Origin: Pseudomonas fulva 12-X
GTDB lineage: Bacteria; Pseudomonadota; Gammaproteobacteria; Pseudomonadales; Pseudomonadaceae
DNA length: 64,000 nucleotides
NCBI RefSeq assembly: GCF_000213805.1
Contig: NC_015556.1
Coordinates: forward strand, 744,001 to 808,000
Direction of reading: 5' to 3'
Position numbers and translations under genes: made by a program. The notes under the pieces are model-generated. The model did no database searches and was not told where the DNA came from. It saw only the letters and a program-made list of their open reading frames with translations. Numbering within the stretch: the first letter of the stretch is position 1; each line of letters opens with the position of its first letter. Shown here one piece after another: positions 53,824 to 64,000 of this stretch.

Positions 53824-54135
53824 ATGTACGCAGTAATTGTTACTGGTGGCAAGCAATACAAAGTCACCGAAGGCGAATTCCTCAAGGTCGAGAAACTGGA
53901 GCTGGCCGCTGGCGAAGCTCTGACTTTCGACCGCGTGTTGCTGGTTGGCAACGGTGATGACGTCACCATCGGCGCTCCTGTCGTCGAAGGCGCCAAGGTT
54001 TCGGCTGAAGTCGTTTCCCAAGGCCGTCACGATAAAGTGACCATCATCAAGTTCCGTCGCCGTAAGCACCACATGAAGCGTCAGGGCCACCGTCAGTGGT
54101 TCACTGAGATCAAAATCACCGGTATTCAGGCCTGA
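53824..54135 (+). CDS. rplU: 50S ribosomal protein L21
   Basis: Large-subunit protein of 103 residues. [19 protein letters not shown] is the family start; the basic [14 protein letters not shown] segment near 78-91 binds 23S rRNA. ATG at 53824 is preceded by GGAG (GGAGATTTACC). First gene of the rplU-rpmA unit, with codon use typical of highly expressed genes. Confidence 0.98.
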   Translation: MYAVIVTGGKQYKVTEGEFLKVEKLELAAGEALTFDRVLLVGNGDDVTIGAPVVEGAKVSAEVVSQGRHDKVTIIKFRRRKHHMKRQGHRQWFTEIKITGIQA

Positions 54136-54173
54136 TTCATTTCGCTTGAGCCCTTTATAGGAGTATTGAACTC

Positions 54174-54431
54174 ATGGCACACAAAAAAGCTGGCGGTAGT
54201 ACCCGCAACGGTCGCGACTCAGAAGCCAAACGCCTTGGCGTGAAGATGTATGGCGGCCAGAAAATCGTTCCTGGCAACATCATCGTGCGTCAGCGCGGCA
54301 CCCAGTTCCACGCTGGTTACGGCGTTGGCATGGGCAAGGATCACACCCTGTTCGCGAAAATCGAAGGCGTGATCAAGTTTGAAGTAAAAGGTGCCTTCGG
54401 TCGCCGTTACGTAAGCGTCGTCGCGGCCTAA
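54174..54431 (+). CDS. rpmA: 50S ribosomal protein L27
   Basis: 85 residues starting [20 protein letters not shown], a flexible N-terminal tail reaching the peptidyl-transferase centre, followed by the beta-barrel body ([24 protein letters not shown]). No cleaved N-terminal extension is present. It lies 38 bp after rplU with AGGAG upstream and ends at a strong terminator. Confidence 0.98.
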   Translation: MAHKKAGGSTRNGRDSEAKRLGVKMYGGQKIVPGNIIVRQRGTQFHAGYGVGMGKDHTLFAKIEGVIKFEVKGAFGRRYVSVVAA

Positions 54432-55880
<1,449 letters not shown>

Positions 55881-55892
55881 TAGGACGACAGA

Positions 55893-55917
55893 CGCCGCTT
55901 TTTAGCGGCGTTTTTGT
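55893..55917 (+). terminator. Rho-independent terminator after obg
   Basis: ACGCCGCT (55893-55900) / AGCGGCGT (55905-55912), loop TTTT, followed by TTTTG. Confidence 0.9.
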
Positions 55918-55976
55918 AGGTTTGGCCGTTGCCGCCGGTAACGGCTTGCGAAAATGTGCTTCTGGGGTTGGTGAAC

Positions 55977-57095
55977 ATGCGTGACAAGGTAAGTGGTGCG
56001 CAGCGCTGGGTAGTGAAGATTGGCAGTGCCTTGCTGACCGCCGATGGCAAGGGGCTCGACCGTGGCGCCATGGCGGTGTGGGTCGAGCAGATGGTCGCGC
56101 TGCGGGCGCAGGGCGTCGAGTTGGTGCTGGTATCCTCCGGCGCCGTGGCGGCGGGCATGAGTCGTCTGGGCTGGACGGCGCGACCGAGCGCCGTTCATGA
56201 GCTGCAGGCCGCTGCTGCCATCGGTCAGATGGGCCTGGTGCAGGCCTGGGAGTCGAGCTTCGGCGAACATGGTCGGCGCACCGCGCAGATCCTTCTGACC
56301 CATGACGACCTGTCCGACCGCAAGCGCTACCTCAATGCGCGCAGCACCCTGCGTACCCTGATCGACCTCGACGTGGTGCCGGTGATCAACGAGAACGACA
56401 CCGTGGTCACCGAGGGCATCCGTTTCGGCGATAACGACACCCTGGCCGCCTTGGTGGCCAATCTGGTGGAGGCCGATTTGCTGGTGATCCTCACCGACCG
56501 CGATGGCATGTTCGATGCCGACCCGCGCAGCAATCCCGATGCCCAGCTGATCCACGAAGCCCGTGCCGATGACCCGACCCTTGATGCCGTGGCCGGTGGC
56601 GTGGGTGGTGCCCTGGGGCGGGGCGGCATGCAGACCAAGCTGCGTGCGGCGCGTCTGGCCGCCCGGTCCGGCGCGCATACGGTGATCGTCGGCGGCGCCA
56701 TCGAGCAGGTGCTGGCGCGGCTCAAGGCTGGCGAGCTGCTCGGCACCCTGCTGGTGCCCGAGCGCGGCATGCTGGCGGCGCGCAAGCAATGGCTGGCCGG
56801 CCACCTGCAGACCCGCGGCACCCTGGTGCTGGACGATGGTGCGGTCAAGGCGCTGGTATCTGATCGCAAGAGTCTGCTGCCGGTCGGTGTGAAGGCTGTG
56901 CAGGGCAGCTTTCGCCGCGGCGAGATGGTGATCTGCGTGGCGCCGGATGGCCGCGAAGTGGCGCGCGGTCTGGTCAATTACAGTGCCCTGGAGGCGCAGA
57001 AGATCATCGGTCGCCCGTCGGATGAGATCGAGCGCTTGCTCGGCTATGTCGATGAGCCGGAGCTGGTACACCGCGACAATCTGATTCTGGTCTGA
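55977..57095 (+). CDS. proB: Glutamate 5-kinase with PUA domain
   Basis: First enzyme of proline synthesis, 372 residues. The amino-acid-kinase domain (about 1-260) has [45 protein letters not shown] and [23 protein letters not shown]-terminal PUA domain (about 280-365) is present. The ATG at 55977 fits the standard length; 16 extra codons of open frame precede it. It follows obg as in PAO1. Feedback inhibition by proline is known for the family. Confidence 0.97.
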   Translation: MRDKVSGAQRWVVKIGSALLTADGKGLDRGAMAVWVEQMVALRAQGVELVLVSSGAVAAGMSRLGWTARPSAVHELQAAAAIGQMGLVQAWESSFGEHGRRTAQILLTHDDLSDRKRYLNARSTLRTLIDLDVVPVINENDTVVTEGIRFGDNDTLAALVANLVEADLLVILTDRDGMFDADPRSNPDAQLIHEARADDPTLDAVAGGVGGALGRGGMQTKLRAARLAARSGAHTVIVGGAIEQVLARLKAGELLGTLLVPERGMLAARKQWLAGHLQTRGTLVLDDGAVKALVSDRKSLLPVGVKAVQGSFRRGEMVICVAPDGREVARGLVNYSALEAQKIIGRPSDEIERLLGYVDEPELVHRDNLILV

Positions 57096-57112
57096 TCATC
57101 TGGGAGGTGGCG

Positions 57113-57577
57113 ATGCGTAAGCTTCTGCTGGTGGCGGCGGCGCTGATGGCCCTGCCGATGGGCGTTATGGCCGAGGAGATCGGCCAGGTTTCCACGGTGT
57201 TCAAGTGGCTGGGGCCCAACGACAAGATCGTCGTCGAGGCCTTCGATGATCCCAAGGTTTCCGGGGTGACCTGCTACCTGTCGCGGGCCAAGACCGGCGG
57301 CGTGAAAGGTGGCCTTGGCCTGGCCGAAGATCGCGCCGAAGCCTCGATCGCCTGCCGTCAGGTCGGTCCGATCAGCTTTGCCGGTGAGCTCAAGGATGGT
57401 GATGAGGTGTTTCGCGAGCGCACCTCGCTGGTGTTCAAGACCATGCAGGTCGTGCGCTTCTTCGATCAGAAGCGCAATACCCTGGTGTATCTGGTCTACA
57501 GCGACCGCATCATCGAAGGCAGCCCGCAGAATGCGGTGACCGCCATCCCGATCCTGCCCTGGCCGAAGGGCAGCTGA
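57113..57577 (+). CDS. creA: CreA family periplasmic protein
   Basis: Exported protein of unknown function, 154 residues. Signal peptide about 1-20 ([16 protein letters not shown], cleavage after VMA), then the CreA domain with [48 protein letters not shown] and [17 protein letters not shown] near the end. The ATG at 57113 has GGAGG ten bases upstream. CreA is named after the E. coli creABCD locus, but the CreBC two-component genes are absent here, so regulation by them is not implied. Probably co-transcribed with proB (17 bp gap). Confidence 0.92.
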   Translation: MRKLLLVAAALMALPMGVMAEEIGQVSTVFKWLGPNDKIVVEAFDDPKVSGVTCYLSRAKTGGVKGGLGLAEDRAEASIACRQVGPISFAGELKDGDEVFRERTSLVFKTMQVVRFFDQKRNTLVYLVYSDRIIEGSPQNAVTAIPILPWPKGS

Positions 57578-57601
57578 GTCGGCGGCGTTCGCCGCCTTTG
57601 C

Positions 57602-59227
57602 TCAGATCTTGAAGCGTGTCACCAGTGCATTGAGGTCTACGGCCAGGCGCGACAGCTCCTGGCTGGAGGCGCTGGTCTGGTTAGCGCCGGCCGAGGTCTG
57701 TAGCGACAGGTCGCGAATGTTCACCAGATTGCGATCCACCTCCCGTGCCACCTGGGCCTGTTCTTCCGAGGCGCTGGCGATCACCAGATTGCGCTCGTTG
57801 ATCATGGCGATGGCCTCGGTGATCTGCTCCAGGGCGCTGCCGGCAGCCTTGGCGACCTCAAGGGTCGAATGGGCGCGCTGATTGCTGTGCTGCATGGCGG
57901 CGACGGTTTTCTCGGTGCCGCTCTGGATGCCGCCGATCATGCCTTCGATTTCCTGGGTCGACTGCTGGGTGCGGTGGGCGAGGGCGCGTACTTCATCGGC
58001 GACCACCGCAAAACCGCGACCGGCTTCCCCTGCGCGGGCCGCTTCGATGGCGGCGTTGAGGGCCAGCAGGTTGGTCTGTTCGGCAATCGAACGGATCACG
58101 TCGAGCACCTTGCTGATCTCGCGGATCTGCTCGGCCAGGCGTTCTACCTCGCCCGAGGTGTCGGTCACGTCGCGGGCCAGCTGGCTGATCGAGTCGACGG
58201 TTTCACGCACCTGCTCGCGGCCGCGTAGCGCGGTGGTGTTGGACTCCTTCGAGGCTTCCGAGGTGCTCACCGCATTGCGCGCCACTTCCTCCACGGCGGC
58301 AGTCATCTCATTGACCGCCGTGGCGGCCTGGTCGATTTCGGTGCTCTGCTGGTGCAGGCCGCGGGTGGAGTCCTCGGTCACCGCGTGCAGTTCCTCGGAA
58401 GCCGAGGCCAGCTGGTTGGAGGAGTCGGCGATGCTCTGGATCGCGCCGTGCAGGTTCTTCTGCATGGCCTGCAGAGCGCCCATCAGGCGCGCCGGCTCGT
58501 CGCTGCCGTTGACCTGGATGCGCTGGGTCAGGTCGCCAGCGGCGATAACGTCGGCGACATTGAGGGCTTCGCTCAGTGGCCGCACGATGCTGCGAGTGAG
58601 TATCAGAGCCAGAATGATGGTGACCACCAGGCTGATAGTCAGAGTGGCGATGACCATCGCTACTGCGCTGTTGAAAGTATTCTGGCTGGTGTCGGTCGAT
58701 TGCTTCGCGCCGGCGTTGTTGAAGTTGGCGAGTTGGGTGATGGCCTTTGCCAGATCGTCGGCGAGGTCCACTAATGGGCCGTTGACAAAGCTCACGGCGT
58801 CGCCCGGGCGGTCATTGCGCACGGCATTCACCACCTGTTGTTGCACGTTGGCATAGCTCTCGTAGGCGCTGCGCAACTGATCGTACAGTTTTCGTTCGTC
58901 AGGGCCGCTGATCAGCGGCACGTAGGCGTCGAACTGGCTGGGTATGGCTTTGGCGAGGCCGTCGAGGAGAGTGAGCGTGCTCTGCCGGTCGCCTTCATCG
59001 CTCAGTATTACCACGCGTAGCGTGAGGGCGCGCAGACGGCCGATTCCGTTGCTGATTTCCTGGGCGGCCATAAGCGAGGGCAGCCAGTTATCGCGCAGCT
59101 CGTCTGCGGCATCGTCCATGCGATTCATCTGCGACAGCGAGAAAACCCCGAGCCCCAGCACGATTGCTGCGAGCAGTGCGAACGCCAGACTGGCACGCTT
59201 GCCAATGTCCAAACCTCTCAACCACAT
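57602..59227 (-). CDS. Methyl-accepting chemotaxis protein with four-helix-bundle sensor
   Basis: Chemoreceptor of 541 residues. Transmembrane segment one is about 12-32, the periplasmic domain about 33-185 is helical and fits the 4HB_MCP_1 type, segment two is about 188-210, HAMP about 211-265, and the signalling tip [30 protein letters not shown] lies near residue 390. No CheR-binding pentapeptide at the C-terminus. It stands alone between creA and rpsT, where PAO1, as I recall, has no receptor, so it is probably a local insertion. A FliA-type promoter lies 49-76 bp upstream. The ligand is unknown. Confidence 0.93.
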   Translation of the reverse strand: MWLRGLDIGKRASLAFALLAAIVLGLGVFSLSQMNRMDDAADELRDNWLPSLMAAQEISNGIGRLRALTLRVVILSDEGDRQSTLTLLDGLAKAIPSQFDAYVPLISGPDERKLYDQLRSAYESYANVQQQVVNAVRNDRPGDAVSFVNGPLVDLADDLAKAITQLANFNNAGAKQSTDTSQNTFNSAVAMVIATLTISLVVTIILALILTRSIVRPLSEALNVADVIAAGDLTQRIQVNGSDEPARLMGALQAMQKNLHGAIQSIADSSNQLASASEELHAVTEDSTRGLHQQSTEIDQAATAVNEMTAAVEEVARNAVSTSEASKESNTTALRGREQVRETVDSISQLARDVTDTSGEVERLAEQIREISKVLDVIRSIAEQTNLLALNAAIEAARAGEAGRGFAVVADEVRALAHRTQQSTQEIEGMIGGIQSGTEKTVAAMQHSNQRAHSTLEVAKAAGSALEQITEAIAMINERNLVIASASEEQAQVAREVDRNLVNIRDLSLQTSAGANQTSASSQELSRLAVDLNALVTRFKI

Positions 59228-59275
59228 GACCCGATTCCTTCCGTTTGCACGCAGATGTTTGCGCGATCAGTCTGG

Positions 59276-59302
59276 ATATCGGCCGCTTCGCTTGTGGCTT
59301 GA
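59276..59302 (-). promoter_or_regulatory. FliA (sigma28)-type promoter of the second chemoreceptor
   Basis: On the minus strand: TCAAG (59302-59298), 14 bases, GCCGATAT (59283-59276). This is one base from the perfect -10 GCCGATAA and has the same spacing as the promoter at 43019. Confidence 0.75.
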
Positions 59303-59353
59303 ATGGCTCTGGTGGGGTTGCTGGAGTGTGGTGATACTTTTTCATGGGCAATA

Positions 59354-59379
59354 AAAAACCGGCCCTGGGGCCGGTTTTT
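59354..59379 (-). terminator. Rho-independent terminator of rpsT
   Basis: Minus strand: AAAAACCGGCCC and GGGCCGGTTTTT form a near-palindrome with a T-run; it follows the rpsT stop by 16 bp. Confidence 0.9.
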
Positions 59380-59394
59380 CATGAAGCGGTACGC

Positions 59395-59673
59395 TTAGGC
59401 AGCTGCAGCTTGGCTCAGTGCTTTGACGTGACCGTTCAGGCGGCTCTTGTGACGAGCGGCCTTGTTCTTGTGGATGATACCCTTGTCGGCCATACGGTCG
59501 ATAACAGGCACAGCCAGGGTGTAAGCAGCTTGTGCTTTCTCGTGGTCTTTGGCATCGATAGCCTTGACTACGTTCTTGATGTAGGTACGAACCATGGAGC
59601 GCAGGCTGGCGTTATGGCTACGACGCTTCTCAGCCTGTTTTGCGCGTTTTTTGGCAGAAGGTGTATTGGCCAC
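59395..59673 (-). CDS. rpsT: 30S ribosomal protein S20
   Basis: Small-subunit protein, 92 residues, three-helix bundle. After a GTG start at 59673 it begins [38 protein letters not shown] lies nine bases upstream. An in-frame TTG two codons earlier is less likely. E. coli S20 is autoregulated and also starts from a weak codon (UUG), so a GTG start is in keeping with translational control. Divergent from murJ. Confidence 0.97.
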   Translation of the reverse strand: MANTPSAKKRAKQAEKRRSHNASLRSMVRTYIKNVVKAIDAKDHEKAQAAYTLAVPVIDRMADKGIIHKNKAARHKSRLNGHVKALSQAAAA

Positions 59674-59933
59674 CGTCAAGCTCCTCGAAAACTAGGGGGT
59701 TACTGACAAATAAGGCCGCGAATCATGCAGGCGAGCGCGGCACTTGTCAAGGTCGATACTGCGTCAGTCGTCGTCGGGCATGCGACGCGAAGGATGCTTT
59801 ATCGCGCCGGCGATTCTACACTCCCGGCCGCACTGGCGCCGTCGCACCTTCGCGGGCTGGTGCGGTCTGTTGCTGGCGCGTGACGCGCGCGCCGAAATCG
59901 ATCCCGTAATCGCCGATTGAGCATCCCTGCCGA

Positions 59934-61478
59934 ATGAATCTTCTCAAGTCGCTGGCCGCGGTCAGTTCCATCACCATGTTGTCGCGGGTTCTGGGTTTCG
60001 TGCGTGACACCATCATGGCCCGGATCTTCGGTGCGGGGATCGCCTCGGATGCCTTCGTGGTGGCCTTCAAGCTGCCCAACCTGCTGCGCCGCATCTTCGC
60101 CGAGGGAGCGTTCTCACAGGCCTTCGTACCGATCCTGGCGGAATACAAGACGCAGAGGGGCGAGGAGGCGACGCGTACCTTCGTTGCCTACGTGGCTGGT
60201 CAACTGACGCTGATCCTCGCCCTGGTGACCCTGCTCGGCGTGCTGGTCGCGCCCTGGATCGTCTGGGCCTCGGCGCCCGGCTTCAGCGACAACCCCGAGC
60301 GCTTCGAGCTGACCAGCGATCTGCTGCGGGTGACCTTTCCTTATATTCTGCTGATCTCCCTGTCGTCGTTCGCCAGTGCGCTGCTCAATACCTGGAACCG
60401 TTTCGCCGTGCCGGCCTTCGTGCCGACCCTGCTCAACGTCAGCATGATTGTCTTCGCGCTGTTCCTGACCCCGTATTTCGACCCGCCGATCATGGCCATG
60501 GGCTGGGCGGTGCTGGTCGGCGGCCTGCTGCAGCTGCTCTATCAGTTGCCGCACCTGCGCAAGATCGGCCTGCTGGTGCTGCCGCGCCTGAACCTGCGTG
60601 ACAGTGGCGTGTGGCGTGTGCTGCGGCAGATGGGCCCGGCGATCCTCGGTGTGTCGGTGGCGCAGATCTCGCTGATCATCAACACCATCTTCGCCTCCTT
60701 TCTGGTCGCCGGTTCCGTGTCGTGGATGTACTACGCCGACCGCCTGATGGAGTTGCCGTCCGGCGTGCTGGGCGTCGCCCTGGGCACCATCCTGCTGCCG
60801 TCGCTGGCCAAGACCCATGCTGCCGAAGACCCGGCCGCCTATTCGAAGCTGCTCGACTGGGGCCTGCGCCTGTGCATCCTGCTGGCGCTGCCCTGCGCCC
60901 TGGCCCTGGCGCTGCTTTCCGAGCCGCTGGTGGTGTCGCTGTTCCAGTACGGCAACTTCACCGCCACCGACGCCGAGATGACCCAGCGTGCTCTGCTGGC
61001 CTACTCGTTGGGCCTGTTGGGCATGCTCCTGGTCAAGGTGCTGGCGCCGGCCTTCTATGCGCGCCAGGACATTCGCACGCCGGTGCGCATCGCCATGTTC
61101 ACCCTGCTGATGACCCAGGTAATGAACGTGCTGTTCATCTTCGTCATCCCCCTGGCCCACGCCGGTCTGGCGTTGGCCATCGGTCTGGCGGCCTGCATCA
61201 ACGCCGGCCTGCTGTTCTGGAAGCTACGCGCCCGCGGTTTCTACCAGCCGCAGCCGGGCTGGGCGATGTTCGCCAGCAAGCTGCTGGCGGCGGTGCTGGT
61301 GATGGTCGTGGTGCTGATCGGCATGCTCTGGCTGATGCCGGACTGGAGCCAGGGCAACATGCTGGCCCGCCTGCTGCGTCTTGGCGCGCTGGTGGCCGCC
61401 GGTGCGCTGAGCTATTTCGCCGTGCTGGGCATTCTGGGTTTCCGTCTGCGCGACTTCTCCCGCCGTTCGATTGCCTGA
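59934..61478 (+). CDS. murJ: Lipid II flippase MurJ
   Basis: Inner-membrane flippase that moves the peptidoglycan precursor lipid II, 514 residues with 14 hydrophobic helices. The start [35 protein letters not shown] carries the conserved arginines of Mur[20 protein letters not shown] and the [26 protein letters not shown] motif are characteristic. The gene order rpsT-murJ-ribF-ileS is a widespread gammaproteobacterial arrangement. No strong SD is visible; the start has a weak CTGCCGA upstream. Confidence 0.97.
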   Translation: MNLLKSLAAVSSITMLSRVLGFVRDTIMARIFGAGIASDAFVVAFKLPNLLRRIFAEGAFSQAFVPILAEYKTQRGEEATRTFVAYVAGQLTLILALVTLLGVLVAPWIVWASAPGFSDNPERFELTSDLLRVTFPYILLISLSSFASALLNTWNRFAVPAFVPTLLNVSMIVFALFLTPYFDPPIMAMGWAVLVGGLLQLLYQLPHLRKIGLLVLPRLNLRDSGVWRVLRQMGPAILGVSVAQISLIINTIFASFLVAGSVSWMYYADRLMELPSGVLGVALGTILLPSLAKTHAAEDPAAYSKLLDWGLRLCILLALPCALALALLSEPLVVSLFQYGNFTATDAEMTQRALLAYSLGLLGMLLVKVLAPAFYARQDIRTPVRIAMFTLLMTQVMNVLFIFVIPLAHAGLALAIGLAACINAGLLFWKLRARGFYQPQPGWAMFASKLLAAVLVMVVVLIGMLWLMPDWSQGNMLARLLRLGALVAAGALSYFAVLGILGFRLRDFSRRSIA

Positions 61479-61567
61479 CGGCGCCGGCCAAATGAGCGCG
61501 CCGTATCTGCTACCCGGCGCCAGCCGCTGTGCGTATAATTGGCCACTTTGTGAGCAAGAAGCGCGTT

Positions 61568-62518
61568 ATGCAGCTGGTTCGAGGCCTTCATAATCTGCGG
61601 CCCCAGCATCGGGGCTGTGTCGCCACCATCGGTAATTTCGACGGCGTTCACCGTGGCCACCAGGCGATTCTGGCGCGTTTGCGTGAGCGCGCGGCAGAGC
61701 TGGGCGTGCCGAGCTGCGTGGTGCTGTTCGAGCCGCAGCCGCGTGAATACTTCGACCCCAAGGGCGCTCCGGCGCGTCTGAGCCGCCTGCGTGACAAGCT
61801 CGCCCTGCTGGCCGCCGAAGGCGTCGACCGGGTGTTGTGCCTGGCCTTCAACCCGCGCCTGCGCGAACTGAGCGCCGCGGAATTCGTGCAGCGCGTGCTG
61901 ATCGACGGCCTTGGTGTGCGGCATCTGGAAGTGGGCGACGACTTTCGCTTCGGTTGCGACCGCGCCGGTGACTTCGCCTTTCTGGCCGAGGCTGCGCAGC
62001 GTGAAGGCTTCAGCGTCGAAGCGGCCAAGACCGTGGAGATCGATGGGCAGCGCGTCAGCAGCACGCGGGTGCGTGCAGCCCTGGCCAGCGGCGACTTCGC
62101 CGTTGCCGAGCGCATGCTGGGCCGCCCGTTCCGCATCGTCGGGCGGGTGCTGCACGGCCAGAAGCTCGGTCGTCAGCTCAATGCGCCGACCGCCAACGTG
62201 CAGCTCAAGCGCAAACGTGTACCGCTGACCGGGGTGTACCTGGTCAGCGTCGAGATAGACGGCCAGCCATGGCCGGGCGTCGCCAATATCGGTGTGCGCC
62301 CCAGCGTGGCCGGTGACGGGAGCGCCCACCTCGAGGTGCACCTGCTGGATTTTGCCGGTGACCTGTATGGCCGGCGTTTGACGGTGGCTTTCCACCACAA
62401 GCTGCGCGATGAGCAGCGTTTCGCCTCGCTCGAGGCATTGAAGACGGCCATTGCGGCCGACATTGCCGCTGCCCGCGACCACTGGCAGCGCCAACCGCTG
62501 ATGAAGAGCCCGACATGA
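61568..62518 (+). CDS. ribF: Bifunctional riboflavin kinase/FAD synthetase
   Basis: Converts riboflavin to FMN and FAD, 316 residues. The nucleotidyl-transferase domain (about 1-170) has [16 protein letters not shown] and FEPQPREYF; the kinase domain (about 185-310) starts at [22 protein letters not shown]. The ATG at 61568 matches the family start [19 protein letters not shown] at 61534-61539 may be its -10. The product FMN is the ligand of the riboswitch at 7349, so this gene closes the feedback loop. It overlaps ileS by 4 bp. Confidence 0.96.
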   Translation: MQLVRGLHNLRPQHRGCVATIGNFDGVHRGHQAILARLRERAAELGVPSCVVLFEPQPREYFDPKGAPARLSRLRDKLALLAAEGVDRVLCLAFNPRLRELSAAEFVQRVLIDGLGVRHLEVGDDFRFGCDRAGDFAFLAEAAQREGFSVEAAKTVEIDGQRVSSTRVRAALASGDFAVAERMLGRPFRIVGRVLHGQKLGRQLNAPTANVQLKRKRVPLTGVYLVSVEIDGQPWPGVANIGVRPSVAGDGSAHLEVHLLDFAGDLYGRRLTVAFHHKLRDEQRFASLEALKTAIAADIAAARDHWQRQPLMKSPT

Positions 62519-64000
62519 CCGATTACAAAGCCACGCTGAACCTGCCCGACACTCCCTTCCCGATGAAGGCTGGCCTGCCGCAACGCGAGCCGCAGACCCT
62601 GCAGCGCTGGATTGATATTGGTCTGTACGAAAAGCTGCGTAAGGCCGGTGAAGGCCGCCCGAAATTCGTGCTGCACGACGGCCCGCCCTATGCCAACGGC
62701 AGCATCCACATCGGTCACGCGTTGAACAAGATCCTCAAGGACATCATCACCCGTTCCAAGACCCTGGCCGGCTATGACGCGCCGTACGTGCCGGGTTGGG
62801 ATTGCCACGGCCTGCCGATCGAGCACAAGGTCGAGACCACCTTCGGCAAGAACCAGCCGGCCGACCTGACCCGCGAGCGTTGCCGCACCTATGCGGCCGA
62901 GCAGGTCGAGGAGCAGAAGGCCAACTTCATCCGCCTCGGTGTGCTGGGTGACTGGAACAACCCGTACCTGACGATGAACTTCGCCAACGAGGCCGGCGAG
63001 ATCCGCGCCCTGGCGGAAATGGTCAAGAACGGCTTCGTGTTCAAGGGCCTCAAGCCGGTCAACTTCTGCTTCGACTGCGGCTCGGCGCTGGCCGAGGCCG
63101 AGGTCGAGTACCAGGACAAGAAATCCGAAGCCATCGACGTGGCCTTCCCGGTCGAGGATGCCGACAAGCTGGCCGCCGCCTTCGGCCTGGCCAGCCTGAG
63201 CAAGCCGACCGCCATCGTCATCTGGACCACCACGCCCTGGACCATCCCGGCTAACCAGGCGCTTAACGTGCATCCGGAATTCACCTACGCGCTGGTGGAC
63301 GTGGGCGACCGCCTGCTGCTGCTCGCCGAGGAAATGGTCGAGAGCTGCCTGCAGCGCTTCGGCCTCGAAGGCCAGGTCGTCGCCACCGCCCAGGGCTCGG
63401 CGCTGGAACTGATCAACTTCCGTCATCCGTTCTATGACCGCCTGTCGCCGCTGTACCTGGCCGAGTACGTCGAGCTGGGTGCCGGTACCGGTGTCGTCCA
63501 CTCCGCGCCGGCCTACGGCGAGGACGACTTCCAGAGCTGCAAGCGCTACGGCATGAGCAACGACGAAATCCTCAACCCGGTGCAGAGCAACGGTGTGTAC
63601 GTCGACTCGCTGCCGTTCTTCGGCGGCCAGTTCATCTGGAAGGCCACGCCGGCCATCGTCGCCAAGCTCGAAGAGGTGGGCGCGCTGCTCAAGCACGCCA
63701 CCATCAGCCACAGCTACATGCATTGCTGGCGCCACAAGACGCCGCTGATCTACCGCGCCACCGCGCAGTGGTTCGTCGGTATGGACACCAAACCCAAGGA
63801 GGGCGGCACCCTGCGTGAGCGCTCCCTGGCGGCCATCGAAGACACCCGGTTCGTTCCGGCCTGGGGCCAGGCGCGCCTGCACAGCATGATCGCCGGACGC
63901 CCGGACTGGTGCATCTCGCGTCAGCGCAACTGGGGCGTGCCGATTCCGTTCTTCACTCATAAGGAGAGCGGCGAGCTGCACCCGCGCACCGTCGAGCTGA
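62515..64000 (+). CDS. ileS: Isoleucyl-tRNA synthetase (partial, runs off window)
   Basis: Class Ia synthetase charging tRNA-Ile. 495 codons are inside the window; the full protein should be about 940 residues. The HIGH motif is in [11 protein letters not shown] and the family start reads [47 protein letters not shown] marks the editing (CP1) domain. The ATG overlaps the ribF stop (ATGA). The KMSKS loop and the tRNA anticodon-binding domain lie beyond the end. In PAO1 lspA follows. Confidence 0.97.
   Translation, partial: MTDYKATLNLPDTPFPMKAGLPQREPQTLQRWIDIGLYEKLRKAGEGRPKFVLHDGPPYANGSIHIGHALNKILKDIITRSKTLAGYDAPYVPGWDCHGLPIEHKVETTFGKNQPADLTRERCRTYAAEQVEEQKANFIRLGVLGDWNNPYLTMNFANEAGEIRALAEMVKNGFVFKGLKPVNFCFDCGSALAEAEVEYQDKKSEAIDVAFPVEDADKLAAAFGLASLSKPTAIVIWTTTPWTIPANQALNVHPEFTYALVDVGDRLLLLAEEMVESCLQRFGLEGQVVATAQGSALELINFRHPFYDRLSPLYLAEYVELGAGTGVVHSAPAYGEDDFQSCKRYGMSNDEILNPVQSNGVYVDSLPFFGGQFIWKATPAIVAKLEEVGALLKHATISHSYMHCWRHKTPLIYRATAQWFVGMDTKPKEGGTLRERSLAAIEDTRFVPAWGQARLHSMIAGRPDWCISRQRNWGVPIPFFTHKESGELHPRTVEL

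Overview
The window is a GC-rich chromosomal segment of a Pseudomonas species. I infer the genus from gene content and order, which I compare with P. aeruginosa PAO1 from memory. It is dense with housekeeping genes. I saw no rRNA, tRNA, CRISPR array, prophage or transposase gene.

Four blocks follow each other, each matching a different PAO1 neighbourhood. (1) 1-13.8 kb: a zinc-starvation type ABC transporter with its His-rich periplasmic protein (ZrgA/DUF2796), a thioredoxin-like CnoX/YbbN, a methyltransferase, a YbaY lipoprotein, nrdR, then the riboflavin run ribD - FMN riboswitch - ribH2 - ribC - ribB(X) - ribH - nusB - thiL - pgpA, a solute-binding protein and a retropepsin-like protein. 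(2) 14-43 kb: a CPA1 antiporter and an OpuC/YehZYXW-like osmoprotectant ABC transporter, then a polyamine/alanine catabolism region: kauB-like aldehyde dehydrogenase, MFS transporter, phospholipase-D-like lipoprotein, a MocR regulator divergent from a DUF1127 gene, a PuuB/PauB-like oxidase, lrp divergent from dadA-ridA-dadX, a PauR-like regulator and cycB. A CoA-transferase-like protein, xpt, a UPF0158 protein, rep, a GGDEF-EAL protein, a MATE pump and a LysR regulator complete the block. (3) 43-47 kb: a dCache chemoreceptor and ornithine decarboxylase with a long structured leader. (4) 47-64 kb: a Lon-like protease, small hypothetical and membrane genes, an FKBP isomerase, an iron-regulated small gene, ispB, rplU-rpmA, obg, proB, creA, a second chemoreceptor, rpsT, murJ, ribF and the start of ileS.

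The most unusual feature is the set of short palindromic or terminal-inverted-repeat elements between genes. One family (about 140-200 bp, ends like GAACCTGTTCA/TGAACAGGTTC) sits directly against stop codons. In four cases the three bases of the stop codon are repeated on the far side of the element, as if it inserted at the stop codon and duplicated it. Three other palindrome families occur in one or two copies each.

Other points of interest are two different lumazine synthases in one riboflavin locus, with the RibH2/Brucella type directly behind the FMN riboswitch; matching FliA-type promoter motifs before both chemoreceptors; a hairpin-rich leader before ornithine decarboxylase; an inverted pair plus a third DnaA box around a small hypothetical gene; and Zur-like and Fur-like boxes before the zinc and iron genes.
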